The position numbers and the translations under genes are program-made. The notes under the pieces are model-generated. The model saw only the letters and a program-made list of their open reading frames with translations. It was not told the DNA's origin and searched no databases. From NCBI GenBank assembly GCA_013285645.1, contig JABDHJ010000028.1:1-33161 (forward strand): 33,161 nt of DNA, given 5' to 3'. The stretch is from Verrucomicrobiota bacterium (GTDB taxonomy: Bacteria; Verrucomicrobiota; Verrucomicrobiia; Methylacidiphilales; UBA1321). Shown piece by piece: positions 1-8,440 of this stretch; the first letter of the stretch is position 1; every line of letters begins with the position of its first letter.

Positions 1-1
1 T

Positions 2-2611
2 GCGGGAGCGCCGGGATTTATAAAGGTGCAGACACCGGGGCAGACTGCCGCAACCGATATTGCCCTGGGCGATGTGGATGCGTTGGTGCTTTCCTCCGAC
101 CCGCCGCAAACGGTCAACCATGGGCCCACTCTCTTGTATGCCGACGGAACGATTCTTCATGGGCCTCTTGAATCGATTATCAACGGGCGCGCAACCGTCA
201 CGACTTCATTCACGAAACAGCCGTTGATGTCGCAAATGGATCTGCCCCGCCAGTTGCTCATCAAGGACCCCACATCTGTAGACAAGGCCCCGGAGCCGCC
301 GTTGGAAACCCAGGACAAAATCGTCATCCAGGAAACGACGCTCCACGGCAAGCTTGAAAATGCGGGAGATGCGTTGCCCCGCTGGATGCCCATAGGGGGA
401 ATTAAATCGTCACGACCAACCAGCACATTCGCCAGCGAGATCACTCGGTCGTTGCCGGCGGACGCCGCGCTGCACGGCGATCCGGCTTTGTTTTACCTGA
501 GTTCGGGCGACGTACTGCCGGGAACATTGAAGTCCCTGGACCGGTCCGGAGCCGAATTCGAATCGAGTCTCATGGCCCCCAGAAAACTTCCGTCCAGCGA
601 GCTCAATGCCATTCAGCTTGGCGTGTCGGCCCAGACAAACGTGTCGGGCTTTGGGGATGCCGGTTGGCGCATCGTGAAGGGAAACGATAAGTCCGTCCGA
701 AGGGCGAATGGCAATCTGGAAATGGATGCGGGGACACTCATTGCCTATCCGTCGCTCATGCAAAGCAGTGAAATCAGTTTCAAATATTCTTCCAGTGGTT
801 TTTCGGCGACGCGGCTCCGGTTGTTCTGCGCGGGAACAGACCCCGCGCATTCCATGAACATTTTGCTCGGCAATACCGGCAATCAATTCATCTCGGGACA
901 GGAATCGATGGATGGCCAGTTTGAAAATCAAAGTCAAATCAGGACCAGGCCCGGCGAAGCGGTCTCGGTGCGCCTTTTGATTGAGGAAAACGAAATCCAA
1001 TTATTAGTTAATGATGTTCTCAGCTCACGATTCCCGGTCGATCCCGCAAAATGCGCCGGGTCCGGCTTCATGATCGAGCCGGCAAGCGTCTGGGGAAACG
1101 GTATCTTTCCCATCGCGCTTTCCAATTTCTCCGCCATTTCAGCTCCCGGCCACACCTGGCTGCCCGAGGTCAGCAGCGACATCAAGACGCAGGTATTGAC
1201 CGTGCCACGATTCCAAAAAAACGATCCGCCACGGCACCTATTGCTCGCGTCAAACGGGGACGTGCTGCGCGGCGAAATCGAGGCAGCCACGGACACCACC
1301 TTTGGATTCCGCAGTGGTCTCGAAGAACTCAACGTGCCGCGCGACCGCGTCCGGGCCGTGATCTGGCTGAAGCAAATCGATAAGGATTCCCCGACCACCC
1401 CCGCAGCTCCTTCCGCTCCAAATCCGCTCGATCACAGGATCGATCGGCAGATGATGTTCATGGTATCCCAGCCGCAGCCGCTTATTTCCTTTCTCCAGGC
1501 ACAGGACAGCAATCTGAAAGTTAAACTTCCCGAGGTGACCCACACGCGCGGAGCCCAGGTGCGGTTTCAGTTTAATTCCCAGACCATTGGAGAAGCGCTC
1601 AGGCAAATTTGTTCGTTGTTCGATCTGACCTATCATCAAGAGGCCGACGGCACGGTCGTTATTGAAACGCCGGTCCTGACCACGACCACCCTTCCGCACA
1701 AGACTTACTGGCTCAAGCCAGACGCGATTCCCAAGACTCCATCCGTGCAGGAAATTCTCACCGCGAAGGGCATCACTTTTCCCAGGGACGCCTCCGTCCA
1801 ATGGCAGCCAAAGGCTGGCTTGCTCACCATGACGAACACGGCTGAAAATCAGGACAAGCTGGCAGCGTTGCTCAACTCCGATTTCGGTGGCAGCCAGGGA
1901 TCACCCACCCACTGGCTGCTGCTCACTAGTGGCGCGCGGCTCGCCCTGACGGTGGACAAGTTCGAGCACGATTACATCGTCGGGCACAATCCCGTTTATG
2001 GCTCCTGCAAGGTGCCGATGGCGCAAGTCGCTGTCATCCGCACCTCGGCCCCAGAACCGACTCCCACGAGTATATCGATGGAAAATTGGCAGCTCGTGGC
2101 CGCGCCGGAACCCGTGCTGCCCGAGACGGGCGGGGAAAGCTCGCCCCTTTTGGGCAAGGATGCCTCCACCTTCAAATTGCCGCTGCTCGATGGCGGAGAT
2201 TTCGATTTGAACGCGGAGAAAGGCCACGTCGTGATCCTCGATTTCTGGGCCACGTGGTGCGGACCCTGTATCAAATCCCTTCCCGGACTGATTGAGAGCA
2301 TGTCTTCATTTCCGGCCGACCAGGTCAAACTCATTGGAGTGAACCAGGGCGAAGCTCCCGCGCAAGTGAAACGCTTTTTGGAAACCAGGGGGCTCAAATT
2401 ATCTGTGGCACTGGACGCCGATCAAAGCGTCGGACAAAAATACGGGGCGGATGCGATTCCTCATACCGTGATCGTCGGCCCGGATGGAAAAGTGGCTTGG
2501 ACGCACACCGGATACGACCCGGACAGCGACACCGAAGCCTCCGATGTAGTGAAACGATTGCTGCAACCTCCCTCGCCCGCCAATGCTCCCGCAAAGGAAA
2601 CGACCCAATAA
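2..2611 (+). CDS. 5'-truncated multidomain protein: LamG-like, STN-like and C-terminal TlpA-type thioredoxin domain
   Basis: The reading frame is open to the left edge with no stop, so the true start probably lies outside the window; the first internal candidate start is a GTG at 26, without a clear ribosome site. Numbering from that GTG, residues about 212-372 look like a LamG/jelly-roll fold. Several short segments of the type 'asngDvLrGeI' recur at about 30, 160, 410 and 640. Residues about 480-555 resemble a secretin/TonB short N-terminal (STN) domain. Residues about 707-845 are a TlpA/ResA-like thioredoxin domain with FWATWCGPC, the active-site cysteines being C745 and C748, and a later cis-proline segment (AIPHTVIV). 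Such domains act in the periplasm as thiol-disulfide reductants. The overall role is unknown; the thioredoxin call is firm, the other domains are tentative. The next gene starts 9 bases downstream and could be co-transcribed. Confidence 0.8.
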   Translation, partial: AGAPGFIKVQTPGQTAATDIALGDVDALVLSSDPPQTVNHGPTLLYADGTILHGPLESIINGRATVTTSFTKQPLMSQMDLPRQLLIKDPTSVDKAPEPPLETQDKIVIQETTLHGKLENAGDALPRWMPIGGIKSSRPTSTFASEITRSLPADAALHGDPALFYLSSGDVLPGTLKSLDRSGAEFESSLMAPRKLPSSELNAIQLGVSAQTNVSGFGDAGWRIVKGNDKSVRRANGNLEMDAGTLIAYPSLMQSSEISFKYSSSGFSATRLRLFCAGTDPAHSMNILLGNTGNQFISGQESMDGQFENQSQIRTRPGEAVSVRLLIEENEIQLLVNDVLSSRFPVDPAKCAGSGFMIEPASVWGNGIFPIALSNFSAISAPGHTWLPEVSSDIKTQVLTVPRFQKNDPPRHLLLASNGDVLRGEIEAATDTTFGFRSGLEELNVPRDRVRAVIWLKQIDKDSPTTPAAPSAPNPLDHRIDRQMMFMVSQPQPLISFLQAQDSNLKVKLPEVTHTRGAQVRFQFNSQTIGEALRQICSLFDLTYHQEADGTVVIETPVLTTTTLPHKTYWLKPDAIPKTPSVQEILTAKGITFPRDASVQWQPKAGLLTMTNTAENQDKLAALLNSDFGGSQGSPTHWLLLTSGARLALTVDKFEHDYIVGHNPVYGSCKVPMAQVAVIRTSAPEPTPTSISMENWQLVAAPEPVLPETGGESSPLLGKDASTFKLPLLDGGDFDLNAEKGHVVILDFWATWCGPCIKSLPGLIESMSSFPADQVKLIGVNQGEAPAQVKRFLETRGLKLSVALDADQSVGQKYGADAIPHTVIVGPDGKVAWTHTGYDPDSDTEASDVVKRLLQPPSPANAPAKETTQ

Positions 2612-2620
2612 TCTCCCCTT

Positions 2621-4123
2621 ATGGTGCAAGATCATCAACGACTGGAATTCGAACTGCGCGTGTCGAACAGTCCTCGGGCACTGGCCACCATCAAATCTTT
2701 TGTGCACGAGATTTTGCTGCACGACGCGATCAACGAAACGACGAGCGAGGGTCTCAGGCAATTGATCATGGCCCGCGTTTCGGACGCCATTGAGAACGCT
2801 TATCCGCCGGGTGAAACCGGAACCATTGCGCTCCACGCTTCCCACGACAATACGGCTTTGGTTGTCACGATTCGTGATTACGGCTTGCCCCAGGATATTC
2901 AAAAGTTGGAAGCGGGCCTGCATGCGACGGATGCCAGTCTGCAAAAACAAGTATTCGGCCTCGACTGGGCCAAGACGGCGGATGAACTGCACTGGATCAG
3001 CTACGGCCCGGAAGGAAAGGCCCTGCAAATCACCAAGTGGTGTCACGAAATCGACATCACTGCTCATCCCGAAGCCGGAAACCTGGAGCCCTTTCATTCC
3101 GCCCCTCCCCTTGCGCCCGAGCAGGAATATGAGATTCGAAGAATGCAGCCGGACGAAGCCGTTCAGGTTTCCCAACTGATCTACAAGGCCTTTGGCTGCA
3201 GCTACTCGAACCCCGATGTCTATTACCCCGAGCGGGTGGCTGCCCTGAACGAAAAAGGAAAAAATCTCTCCTTCGTCGCCGTCGCGGCGGACGGCAGGCT
3301 GGTCGGTCATTACGCGCTGGAGTTCAACCAGACGGGACCCGTGGCCGAGGGCGGCCAGGCGGTCGTCGATCCAGCACATCGCGGTCGAAAGCTCCTTGAT
3401 CGCCTGAAGACCGCCGCGATCAACGAAGCACGGGAACGCCGACTGGCCGGCATGTATGGCGATGCGGTGACCGTTCACACTTTCACCCAAAAATCGAATA
3501 TCGATCACGGCGCGCGTCTCTCCTGCGTGAATCTCGGCATGTCACCCAAGTCCGAAAATTTTCGAGGCATAGCAACGGACGCCCAACCACAACGCGTCAC
3601 CTGCCTCCTCTATTTCCTCTGGCTCGGCGCACCGTCCCCGCAGACGATTTTTGCCCCGGCCAACCAACAAGAGGCGATCGCCAAGCTTTATAAAAATCTC
3701 GAATGCCCGGTGACCTTCGGCGAAGAAAAAGCGCCTGAAGGACATGGCGAACTGATCATTGAACTCGATGCCGGGGCCGCCGCCGCTTTCCTTCGCGCGG
3801 AACTGGTCGGGCAGGATACCGCCGCCGCGATTCGCCACGCCAAACGCGAGTTGATCGAGCACTCCCACGTCGAAGTTATCTATGTGGAACTTCCCCTCGC
3901 ACAACCCGGCATGCCGTTAACGGCGCAAAATCTCGAGAAGGAAGGGTTTTCCTTCGTCGGCATCGCTCCGCAATTCAGCCCCAAGGGTGATCTCTTGCGA
4001 ATGGTCTATCTCACCGAAGAACTTGCACGGGAACCAATCCACGTCGAAGAGGAGATCGGTCGCTGGCTCGTCGATTACGCCCTGGCCGAGCGCCTCCGCG
4101 TAAATGACAAAAATCCAACCTGA
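2621..4123 (+). CDS. RsbW-like HATPase domain fused to GNAT N-acetyltransferase domain
   Basis: The 500-residue protein starts at an ATG 9 bases after the preceding stop. Residues about 8-142 resemble anti-sigma-factor type ATPases (RsbW/HATPase_c_2): an N-box-like DAIENAY at 55-61, an IRDYGLP segment at 84-90 matching the D-x-G box, and a closing GLDWAKTADELHW segment where these ATPases have their last conserved block, although the usual glycine-rich lid is degenerate. Residues about 168-310 match a GNAT fold, with the acetyl-CoA-binding strand and helix VVDPAHRGRKLLDRL at 248-262. Residues 310-500 contain further alternating strand-helix sequence that may be a second, degenerate acetyltransferase-like half. 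The architecture suggests nucleotide-dependent control of acyl transfer or a kinase/anti-sigma activity coupled to acetylation, but neither substrate nor partner can be read from the sequence. No sigma factor or anti-anti-sigma gene is nearby. Confidence 0.72.
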   Translation: MVQDHQRLEFELRVSNSPRALATIKSFVHEILLHDAINETTSEGLRQLIMARVSDAIENAYPPGETGTIALHASHDNTALVVTIRDYGLPQDIQKLEAGLHATDASLQKQVFGLDWAKTADELHWISYGPEGKALQITKWCHEIDITAHPEAGNLEPFHSAPPLAPEQEYEIRRMQPDEAVQVSQLIYKAFGCSYSNPDVYYPERVAALNEKGKNLSFVAVAADGRLVGHYALEFNQTGPVAEGGQAVVDPAHRGRKLLDRLKTAAINEARERRLAGMYGDAVTVHTFTQKSNIDHGARLSCVNLGMSPKSENFRGIATDAQPQRVTCLLYFLWLGAPSPQTIFAPANQQEAIAKLYKNLECPVTFGEEKAPEGHGELIIELDAGAAAAFLRAELVGQDTAAAIRHAKRELIEHSHVEVIYVELPLAQPGMPLTAQNLEKEGFSFVGIAPQFSPKGDLLRMVYLTEELAREPIHVEEEIGRWLVDYALAERLRVNDKNPT

Positions 4124-4141
4124 CATCACAAAGAATTCGTC

Positions 4142-4289
4142 GGTTGGTAGCCGTCATACTCTGTTGGTAGCAGCCGCAGGCTCGGCGGCTGTGCCTTTTC
4201 TTCAGAGGTAGCCATCGACCGCCGGGCGACGGGGCCTTTCTCATCGAAAATCACCGACTGTCGCCCGGCGGTCAACGGCCACCTCTGAA
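4142..4289. repeat. REP-like palindromic repeat cluster, copy 1
   Basis: This gap carries units beginning TTGGTAGC followed by a GC-rich hairpin and ending GCCTTTTCTTC. The strongest structure is an inverted repeat with 30-base arms at 4201-4230 and 4260-4289, matching at 27 of 30 positions around a 29-base loop. The 28 bases at 4205-4232 are identical to 21406-21433, and a diverged copy lies at 29500-29527. A smaller hairpin AGCCGC/GCGGCT is at about 4171-4190. It lies between the GNAT gene and the efflux operon and could also end transcription from upstream. Confidence 0.75.
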
Positions 4290-4330
4290 AAGTCCCAAAG
4301 CTCATTGCTCTCTTAAAATCTTAGTTGCAT

Positions 4331-4361
4331 TTTCAAACATTTGTTTGAAACTGTTGTTTGA
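4331..4361. promoter_or_regulatory. Candidate TetR operator
   Basis: TTTCAAACA and TGTTTGAAA form a perfect 9-base inverted repeat separated by TT (4331-4350). The half-site TTGTTTGA (4341-4348) is repeated in direct orientation at 4354-4361, immediately before the repressor start. The CAAACA/TGTTTG type of palindrome fits TetR-family regulators. Its position 13 bases before the ATG suggests autoregulation of the repressor-efflux operon. The operator role is inferred; the palindrome itself is seen directly. Confidence 0.7.
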
Positions 4362-4363
4362 CT

Positions 4364-5035
4364 ATGCCGCGACCTTCTTCCCCCCGCCCAACCCCGGAAA
4401 CACGCGATCTCATCCTTGAAACCGCCGGACGCATTTTTGCCCGCAACGGTTTTCGCGCGACAACCGTGCGCCAGATCACCCGGGAAGCCGGCGTCAACCT
4501 GGCTGCGGTCAATTATCATTTCCGAGACAAGCAGGAACTCTACGTCCGCGTCCTTCAACTCGCCCATCAGGCGGCGGCGCGAACGGCAAAAGCCGACTTG
4601 GTCGGTCCGCCGGAGAAAAAGCTCCTCGCTTTCATCCATGGCTTTCTCGATCACCTCTTCGATCCGCAACGCCCCGAGTGGCAGGGTCGCCTCATCGCCC
4701 GCGAAATGGCCGAACCGTCCCCTGCCCTCGACCGCCTCGTGGCGGAATCGATTCTCCCCGTCAAGAAACGACTTTCCCGCATCGTCCGCGATCTCCTCGG
4801 CCCCGGCGCAACCGAGGCGCAGATGCGAAAGATCGCCTTCAGCATCCTCGGGCAATGTCTCTTCTATGTTCATTGCTGCGAGATGACCAAACGCCTTTTC
4901 CCCAAGGGATTGGACGAGACCCATGACATCGCCGCACTGACAAACCATGTTTTCCACTTTTCCATCGGCGGCATCACCGCAATCCGGCGGCAGATCAAAT
5001 CGAAAGCAAAAACCAAAAAGAAAAATGTCTCATGA
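4364..5035 (+). CDS. TetR/AcrR-family repressor, CerR-like (DUF1956) C-terminal domain
   Basis: A 223-residue regulator. The ATG at 4364 is chosen over a TTG two codons upstream because TetR proteins begin close to the first helix and ATG is the better start. Residues about 12-60 form the TetR DNA-binding domain, with a helix-turn-helix around TTVRQITREAGVNLAAVNYH and the typical YHFRDKQELY that follows it. The C-terminal part (about 80-205, with GRLIAREMAEPSPAL and a conserved phenylalanine-rich helix) resembles CerR/YbiH-type ligand-binding domains, which in enterobacteria regulate HlyD-containing efflux operons. It overlaps the next gene by 4 bases (ATGA), and a palindromic operator candidate precedes it, so the likely role is ligand-relieved repression of the whole operon. 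The basic tail (residues about 212-221) is lysine-rich. Confidence 0.9.
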   Translation: MPRPSSPRPTPETRDLILETAGRIFARNGFRATTVRQITREAGVNLAAVNYHFRDKQELYVRVLQLAHQAAARTAKADLVGPPEKKLLAFIHGFLDHLFDPQRPEWQGRLIAREMAEPSPALDRLVAESILPVKKRLSRIVRDLLGPGATEAQMRKIAFSILGQCLFYVHCCEMTKRLFPKGLDETHDIAALTNHVFHFSIGGITAIRRQIKSKAKTKKKNVS

Positions 5036-5895
5036 GCACCGAACCCTCCCACGCCAAAAAGCGACCCTCCCACGCTAAAAGACCTGTCTCGCAAAACCCG
5101 ACCGTCCGCATCGTCGCCCTGATTGTTCTCTGCGTCGTACTCGCCTGGGGCGGCTACACGTTGATCCGTTCCTTCTTCTATCAATCGACCGATGACGCGT
5201 TTATCGAGGGCCACGTGATGACAATCGGCACCAAGCTCTCGAACACCGTCAGCGAAGTCCTCATCGACGACAACTACGAGGTGAAGAAAGGCGACCTGCT
5301 CGTTCAAATCGATCCCCGCGATTACCAGGTGCAACTGCACCAGGCCCAAGCCACCTACGATAAAGCCAAGAGCGACTACGACCGCGATAAAGGACTGGAC
5401 GGCACGCAGGCCATCTCGAAGGAGGACCTCGACACCACGAAGGCCGCCTGCGACGTGGCCTCCGCGCAACTCGACCAAGCCAAACTCAACCTCGAGTACA
5501 CCCGCATCACCGCGCCCGTCTCCGGTCGGATCACCCGCAAAAATGTGGAACCCGGCGATTACATCCAGACCGGCGAAACTCTCTTCTCCATCGTGCCGCA
5601 CGAAATTTGGGTGATCGCCAATTTCAAGGAAACGCAACTCACCCACATGACTCCAGGTCAAACCGCGACCATTCGCATCGACGCCTTTCCGGGACGTACT
5701 TTCAAGGGTCACGTCGATAGCCTGCAATCTGGCACGGGCGCCCGCTTCAGTTTACTTCCAGCAGAAAACGCCACCGGCAACTACGTCAAGGTCGTGCAAC
5801 GTCTCCCCGTCAAAATCGTTTTTGACGAACCGCTGGATGTGCAAGCACTCTTCGCCCCCGGGCTTTCGGTCGAACCGGAGGTCAAGGTCCGGTGA
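5032..5895 (+). CDS. HlyD/EmrA-family membrane fusion protein (efflux adaptor)
   Basis: A 287-residue periplasmic adaptor. After a basic cytoplasmic tail there is one membrane segment at about 24-47, then the signature STDDAFIEGHV that starts the lipoyl-like domain, a short helical hairpin (about 105-160) and the second lipoyl half with YTRITAPVSGRITRKNVEPG. A beta-barrel region follows (FKETQLTHMTPGQTATIRID). It is shorter than E. coli EmrA (about 390 residues), mainly because the coiled-coil hairpin is short. It bridges the inner-membrane pump encoded next to an outer-membrane channel; no TolC-type gene is present here, so the channel must be encoded elsewhere. Its start overlaps the repressor's stop and its stop overlaps the pump's GTG, implying translational coupling. 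Confidence 0.9.
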   Translation: MSTEPSHAKKRPSHAKRPVSQNPTVRIVALIVLCVVLAWGGYTLIRSFFYQSTDDAFIEGHVMTIGTKLSNTVSEVLIDDNYEVKKGDLLVQIDPRDYQVQLHQAQATYDKAKSDYDRDKGLDGTQAISKEDLDTTKAACDVASAQLDQAKLNLEYTRITAPVSGRITRKNVEPGDYIQTGETLFSIVPHEIWVIANFKETQLTHMTPGQTATIRIDAFPGRTFKGHVDSLQSGTGARFSLLPAENATGNYVKVVQRLPVKIVFDEPLDVQALFAPGLSVEPEVKVR

Positions 5896-7505
5896 GTATC
5901 GCGTCGGCAACGGCGTGGCTGACGACCAGCGCGGAGGAACGATCAAAAACAATCAATCCGTGGTTCGTCGCCGTGGTCGTGACCATGGCCACATTCATGG
6001 AGTTGCTCGACACGACCATTGCGAACGTCGCGCTTCCCCACATCGCGGGCGGACTCAGTTCCGGTATCGACGAGAGCACTTGGATACTGACCAGCTATCT
6101 GGTCGCAAACGCCGTGGTGCTGCCGTTGAGCGCGTGGTTGAGCCGCTATTTCGGGCGCAAGACTTACTACATGACCTGCGTGGCTCTTTTTACCATCAGC
6201 TCTTTTCTGTGCGGTCTTGCACCGAGCCTCGGCATGCTCATCTTTTTCCGCGTGCTGCAAGGTATCGGCGGCGGCGGACTGGCCCCCTGTGAACAGGCCA
6301 TCCTGGTTGACACTTTCCCTCCGGCGAAGCGCGCCGGGGCCTTTGCCCTTTACAGCATGGCCATCGTCACCGCGCCAGCCATCGGGCCGACGCTCGGTGG
6401 ATGGATCACCGACCACTTCGATTGGCGCTGGGTTTTCTACATCAACGTGCCCATCGGTCTGCTCTCGCTCTTTCTCAGCCACATGGTGGTCACCGACTCC
6501 GACCACATGAAGAAGGAGATGCGCGAGACGCAAGAATCGGGAGCCAAAATCGACTACATCGGCATCATCCTAATCGCCCTCGCCTTCGGCTGCCTCGAAG
6601 TCGTGCTCGACAAAGGCCAGCGCGACGACTGGTTTGAATCGAGTTTCATCATTGCCTTCTTCACGGTCGCCATCACGGCGCTGGTGGGCGGAATCATCTG
6701 GGAATTGAGCGTCAAGGATCCAGTCGTCGACCTTTCTCTGCTGCGCGAACGAAACTTCACCCTGGCCAATTTCTTTTACTTCATGTTCGGCTTCACCCTC
6801 ATCGGGAGCACCGTGCTCATTCCCCAGATGTTGCAGGGACTCTTCGGCTATACCGCGTACCAGTCGGGCTGGGCGATCTCTCCCGCTGCCTTCGTTGTCG
6901 TCTTCATGGCGCCGCTGGTGGTGAGATTCATTTTCCCAAAATTTGGCGCGACACCGTTGATCGCGGCGAGCTTCGTCATTCAAGCGGTAGCCCTCTTTGC
7001 CTACAGTCGCCTCGATCTCGATGCCGATTATAATTCGCTTGTCTGGTGCCGCCTGATCCAAGGCTTCGGCATCGCCTTCCTCTTCATCCCCGTCAGCGGA
7101 CTCGCCTACTCCTACATGCCCAAGGAACTCAACAACAAGGCCTCAAGCCTGACCAATCTCTTTCGCAATTTGGGAAGCAGCTTCGGGATCGCCTTCGTCA
7201 CAACCATGCAGGCCCGACGCGCCCAAGTGCACCAGAACTTTATCGTCGAGCACCTTTCGCCCGGCGATCCCGCCGTGACAAACCGCCTCGATACCCTGGG
7301 CAAGACCTTCATGCACAGCGGCTACACCGCCTTCGATGCGAAACTCCACGCCGAGGCATTACTCTCCTCCACCATGTCCAACCAGGCAAACATTCTGGCT
7401 TTCCTCGATGTCTTCTGGATGCTGGCCTGGTTTTCCCTCGGCTCCGCGGTGCTGGTCATATTCATCAGGCCTTTTGACCCTCACGGTGCCCCAGCCGCAG
7501 AATAG
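5892..7505 (+). CDS. DHA2-family MFS drug exporter (EmrB/QacA type)
   Basis: A 537-residue polytopic membrane protein, the usual length for 14-helix drug:H+ antiporters. Diagnostic motifs are visible: the first-helix DTTIANVALPHIAGGL, motif A as LSRYFGRKTYY, and the antiporter motif C as APAIGPTLGGWITDHFDW, followed by RWVFYINVPIG. It starts with a GTG overlapping the adaptor's TGA (GTGA, 5892-5895), the arrangement expected for co-translated EmrAB-like partners. It would expel amphipathic toxic compounds from the cytoplasm through the adaptor. Substrate cannot be predicted. It is the last gene of the efflux operon; an AT-rich hairpin follows about 15 bases later. Confidence 0.93.
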   Translation: MSIASATAWLTTSAEERSKTINPWFVAVVVTMATFMELLDTTIANVALPHIAGGLSSGIDESTWILTSYLVANAVVLPLSAWLSRYFGRKTYYMTCVALFTISSFLCGLAPSLGMLIFFRVLQGIGGGGLAPCEQAILVDTFPPAKRAGAFALYSMAIVTAPAIGPTLGGWITDHFDWRWVFYINVPIGLLSLFLSHMVVTDSDHMKKEMRETQESGAKIDYIGIILIALAFGCLEVVLDKGQRDDWFESSFIIAFFTVAITALVGGIIWELSVKDPVVDLSLLRERNFTLANFFYFMFGFTLIGSTVLIPQMLQGLFGYTAYQSGWAISPAAFVVVFMAPLVVRFIFPKFGATPLIAASFVIQAVALFAYSRLDLDADYNSLVWCRLIQGFGIAFLFIPVSGLAYSYMPKELNNKASSLTNLFRNLGSSFGIAFVTTMQARRAQVHQNFIVEHLSPGDPAVTNRLDTLGKTFMHSGYTAFDAKLHAEALLSSTMSNQANILAFLDVFWMLAWFSLGSAVLVIFIRPFDPHGAPAAE

Positions 7506-7734
7506 TGTCGGAGTTACTTTGTTAAAACCATTTTAACAGGAAACACATGAAGAAGGTCGGTCGACAAGGGAAAGATTAGGTCCGATTTCTCCTCTGCTTC
7601 AATTTCATGTCTTCATGCTTTCATGTTAAAAAATGATGATTTCGACAGAACATTGCTGAGGCCGTTTAAATTGGCATGAAGCCAGCTACATAGCCTCGTT
7701 CAGCAGCACCTTAATAAAATCCATTCTCAGCCCC
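7506..7734. other. Intergenic region with AT-rich hairpin
   Basis: GTTAAAA and TTTTAAC (7521-7527 and 7531-7537) form a perfect 7-base stem with a CCA loop just after the pump's stop. There is no T-run behind it, so it is a weak terminator candidate. The rest holds no convincing gene; it probably contains the promoter for the following chemosensory cluster, but no clear -35/-10 pair could be picked. Confidence 0.3.
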
Positions 7735-8292
7735 ATGCCGCTTGAATCGTCCATTTCCTCTACCGCAGAGGGGCTCCATGAATTGAGCATGCACGGACGC
7801 CTGCATCGCCCGCACTGGGTGGCGCAGCTTTTCGCGTCACTCTCCCAATTGCACGTTTCCATCATTTCCGGGAGAGCCAGACAGATCAAAGGCGGCGAAT
7901 GGGAATCGAAATTCATCCTTAATTTCTCCAACAGTTCAGCGGACCCCAAGGGACTCGATTACAGCACATTGGCGGAGCAGACGCCCTCCGGCGAACGAGG
8001 CGCGCCACCCAAACTGAGTTATTTCGAAATCATCCGCCGATCAGATCAGTTGATCGAACTCCGGTTGGAGGGCCCCGATCAAATCGGATTTCTTGCTTCG
8101 ATGCTCAACCGTGTATCGGGTCTGGCCCTGTTCCCAGCGGAACTCGAAATCGATACCGTTGGAGGTAAAATCAAGGATTGTATCGTGCTCAGGGGAATCG
8201 CCGACCGGGGTCCAAGCGAGGCCGCTTTTCAATCCCTGGACCGGATATTGCGAAGTTTTATGACCGTTACTCCGGTCGGAATGAAAAAGTAG
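7735..8292 (+). CDS. ACT-like regulatory domain protein
   Basis: A 185-residue soluble protein without signal or membrane segments. The second half (about 103-180) has an ACT-like pattern: a strand with LIELRLEGPDQIGFLASMLN resembling the 'DRPGLL' ligand loop of GlnD-type ACT domains, a helix, and strands ending KIKDCIVLRG. The first half (about 20-75) may be a second, diverged ACT copy (LHRPHWVAQLFASLSQLHVS followed by a strand). ACT domains bind small ligands, often amino acids, and regulate attached or partner proteins; here no catalytic domain is attached. The start ATG lacks an obvious ribosome site. It sits 148 bases before the first chemosensory gene on the same strand, so a link to that system is possible but not shown. 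Confidence 0.65.
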   Translation: MPLESSISSTAEGLHELSMHGRLHRPHWVAQLFASLSQLHVSIISGRARQIKGGEWESKFILNFSNSSADPKGLDYSTLAEQTPSGERGAPPKLSYFEIIRRSDQLIELRLEGPDQIGFLASMLNRVSGLALFPAELEIDTVGGKIKDCIVLRGIADRGPSEAAFQSLDRILRSFMTVTPVGMKK

Positions 8293-8440
8293 CTCGGCTT
8301 TCTAAGGTATTTTGGGGTGTTGCGGTTCCTTGGCATAACCGCTGCTTCACGACGGCGTGACCTCGATAAATCTCCAACAGCTGGAGGAATCTACTCCCCG
8401 GCGATGTCGCGGCGGGTACCCGGGGTTCACCGATAAATAA
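8293..8440 (+). promoter_or_regulatory. Hairpin-rich leader before the chemosensory cluster
   Basis: Four consecutive stems can be drawn in this 148-base gap: GCGGTT/AACCGC (8322-8327 with 8337-8342), TCACG/CGTGA with loop ACGG (8347-8360), CTCCA/TGGAG (8372-8376 with 8382-8386), and CCCCGG/CCGGGG (8396-8401 with 8420-8425). The last ends 15 bases before the ATG of the Hpt gene. No T-run follows any stem, so it does not look like a simple terminator; it may be a structured 5' leader. It matches no riboswitch class I can identify. Confidence 0.35.

Noticed and set aside
2399-3508. 369-codon minus-strand open frame
   Set aside because: It is antisense to the thioredoxin and ATPase/GNAT genes and has no recognisable protein pattern.
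8361-8440. Cyclic-di-GMP (GEMM-I) riboswitch
   Set aside because: The 3' end (GGTACCCGGGGTTCACCGA) vaguely recalls the class, but the conserved A-rich elements and the required pairing on the 5' side are missing.
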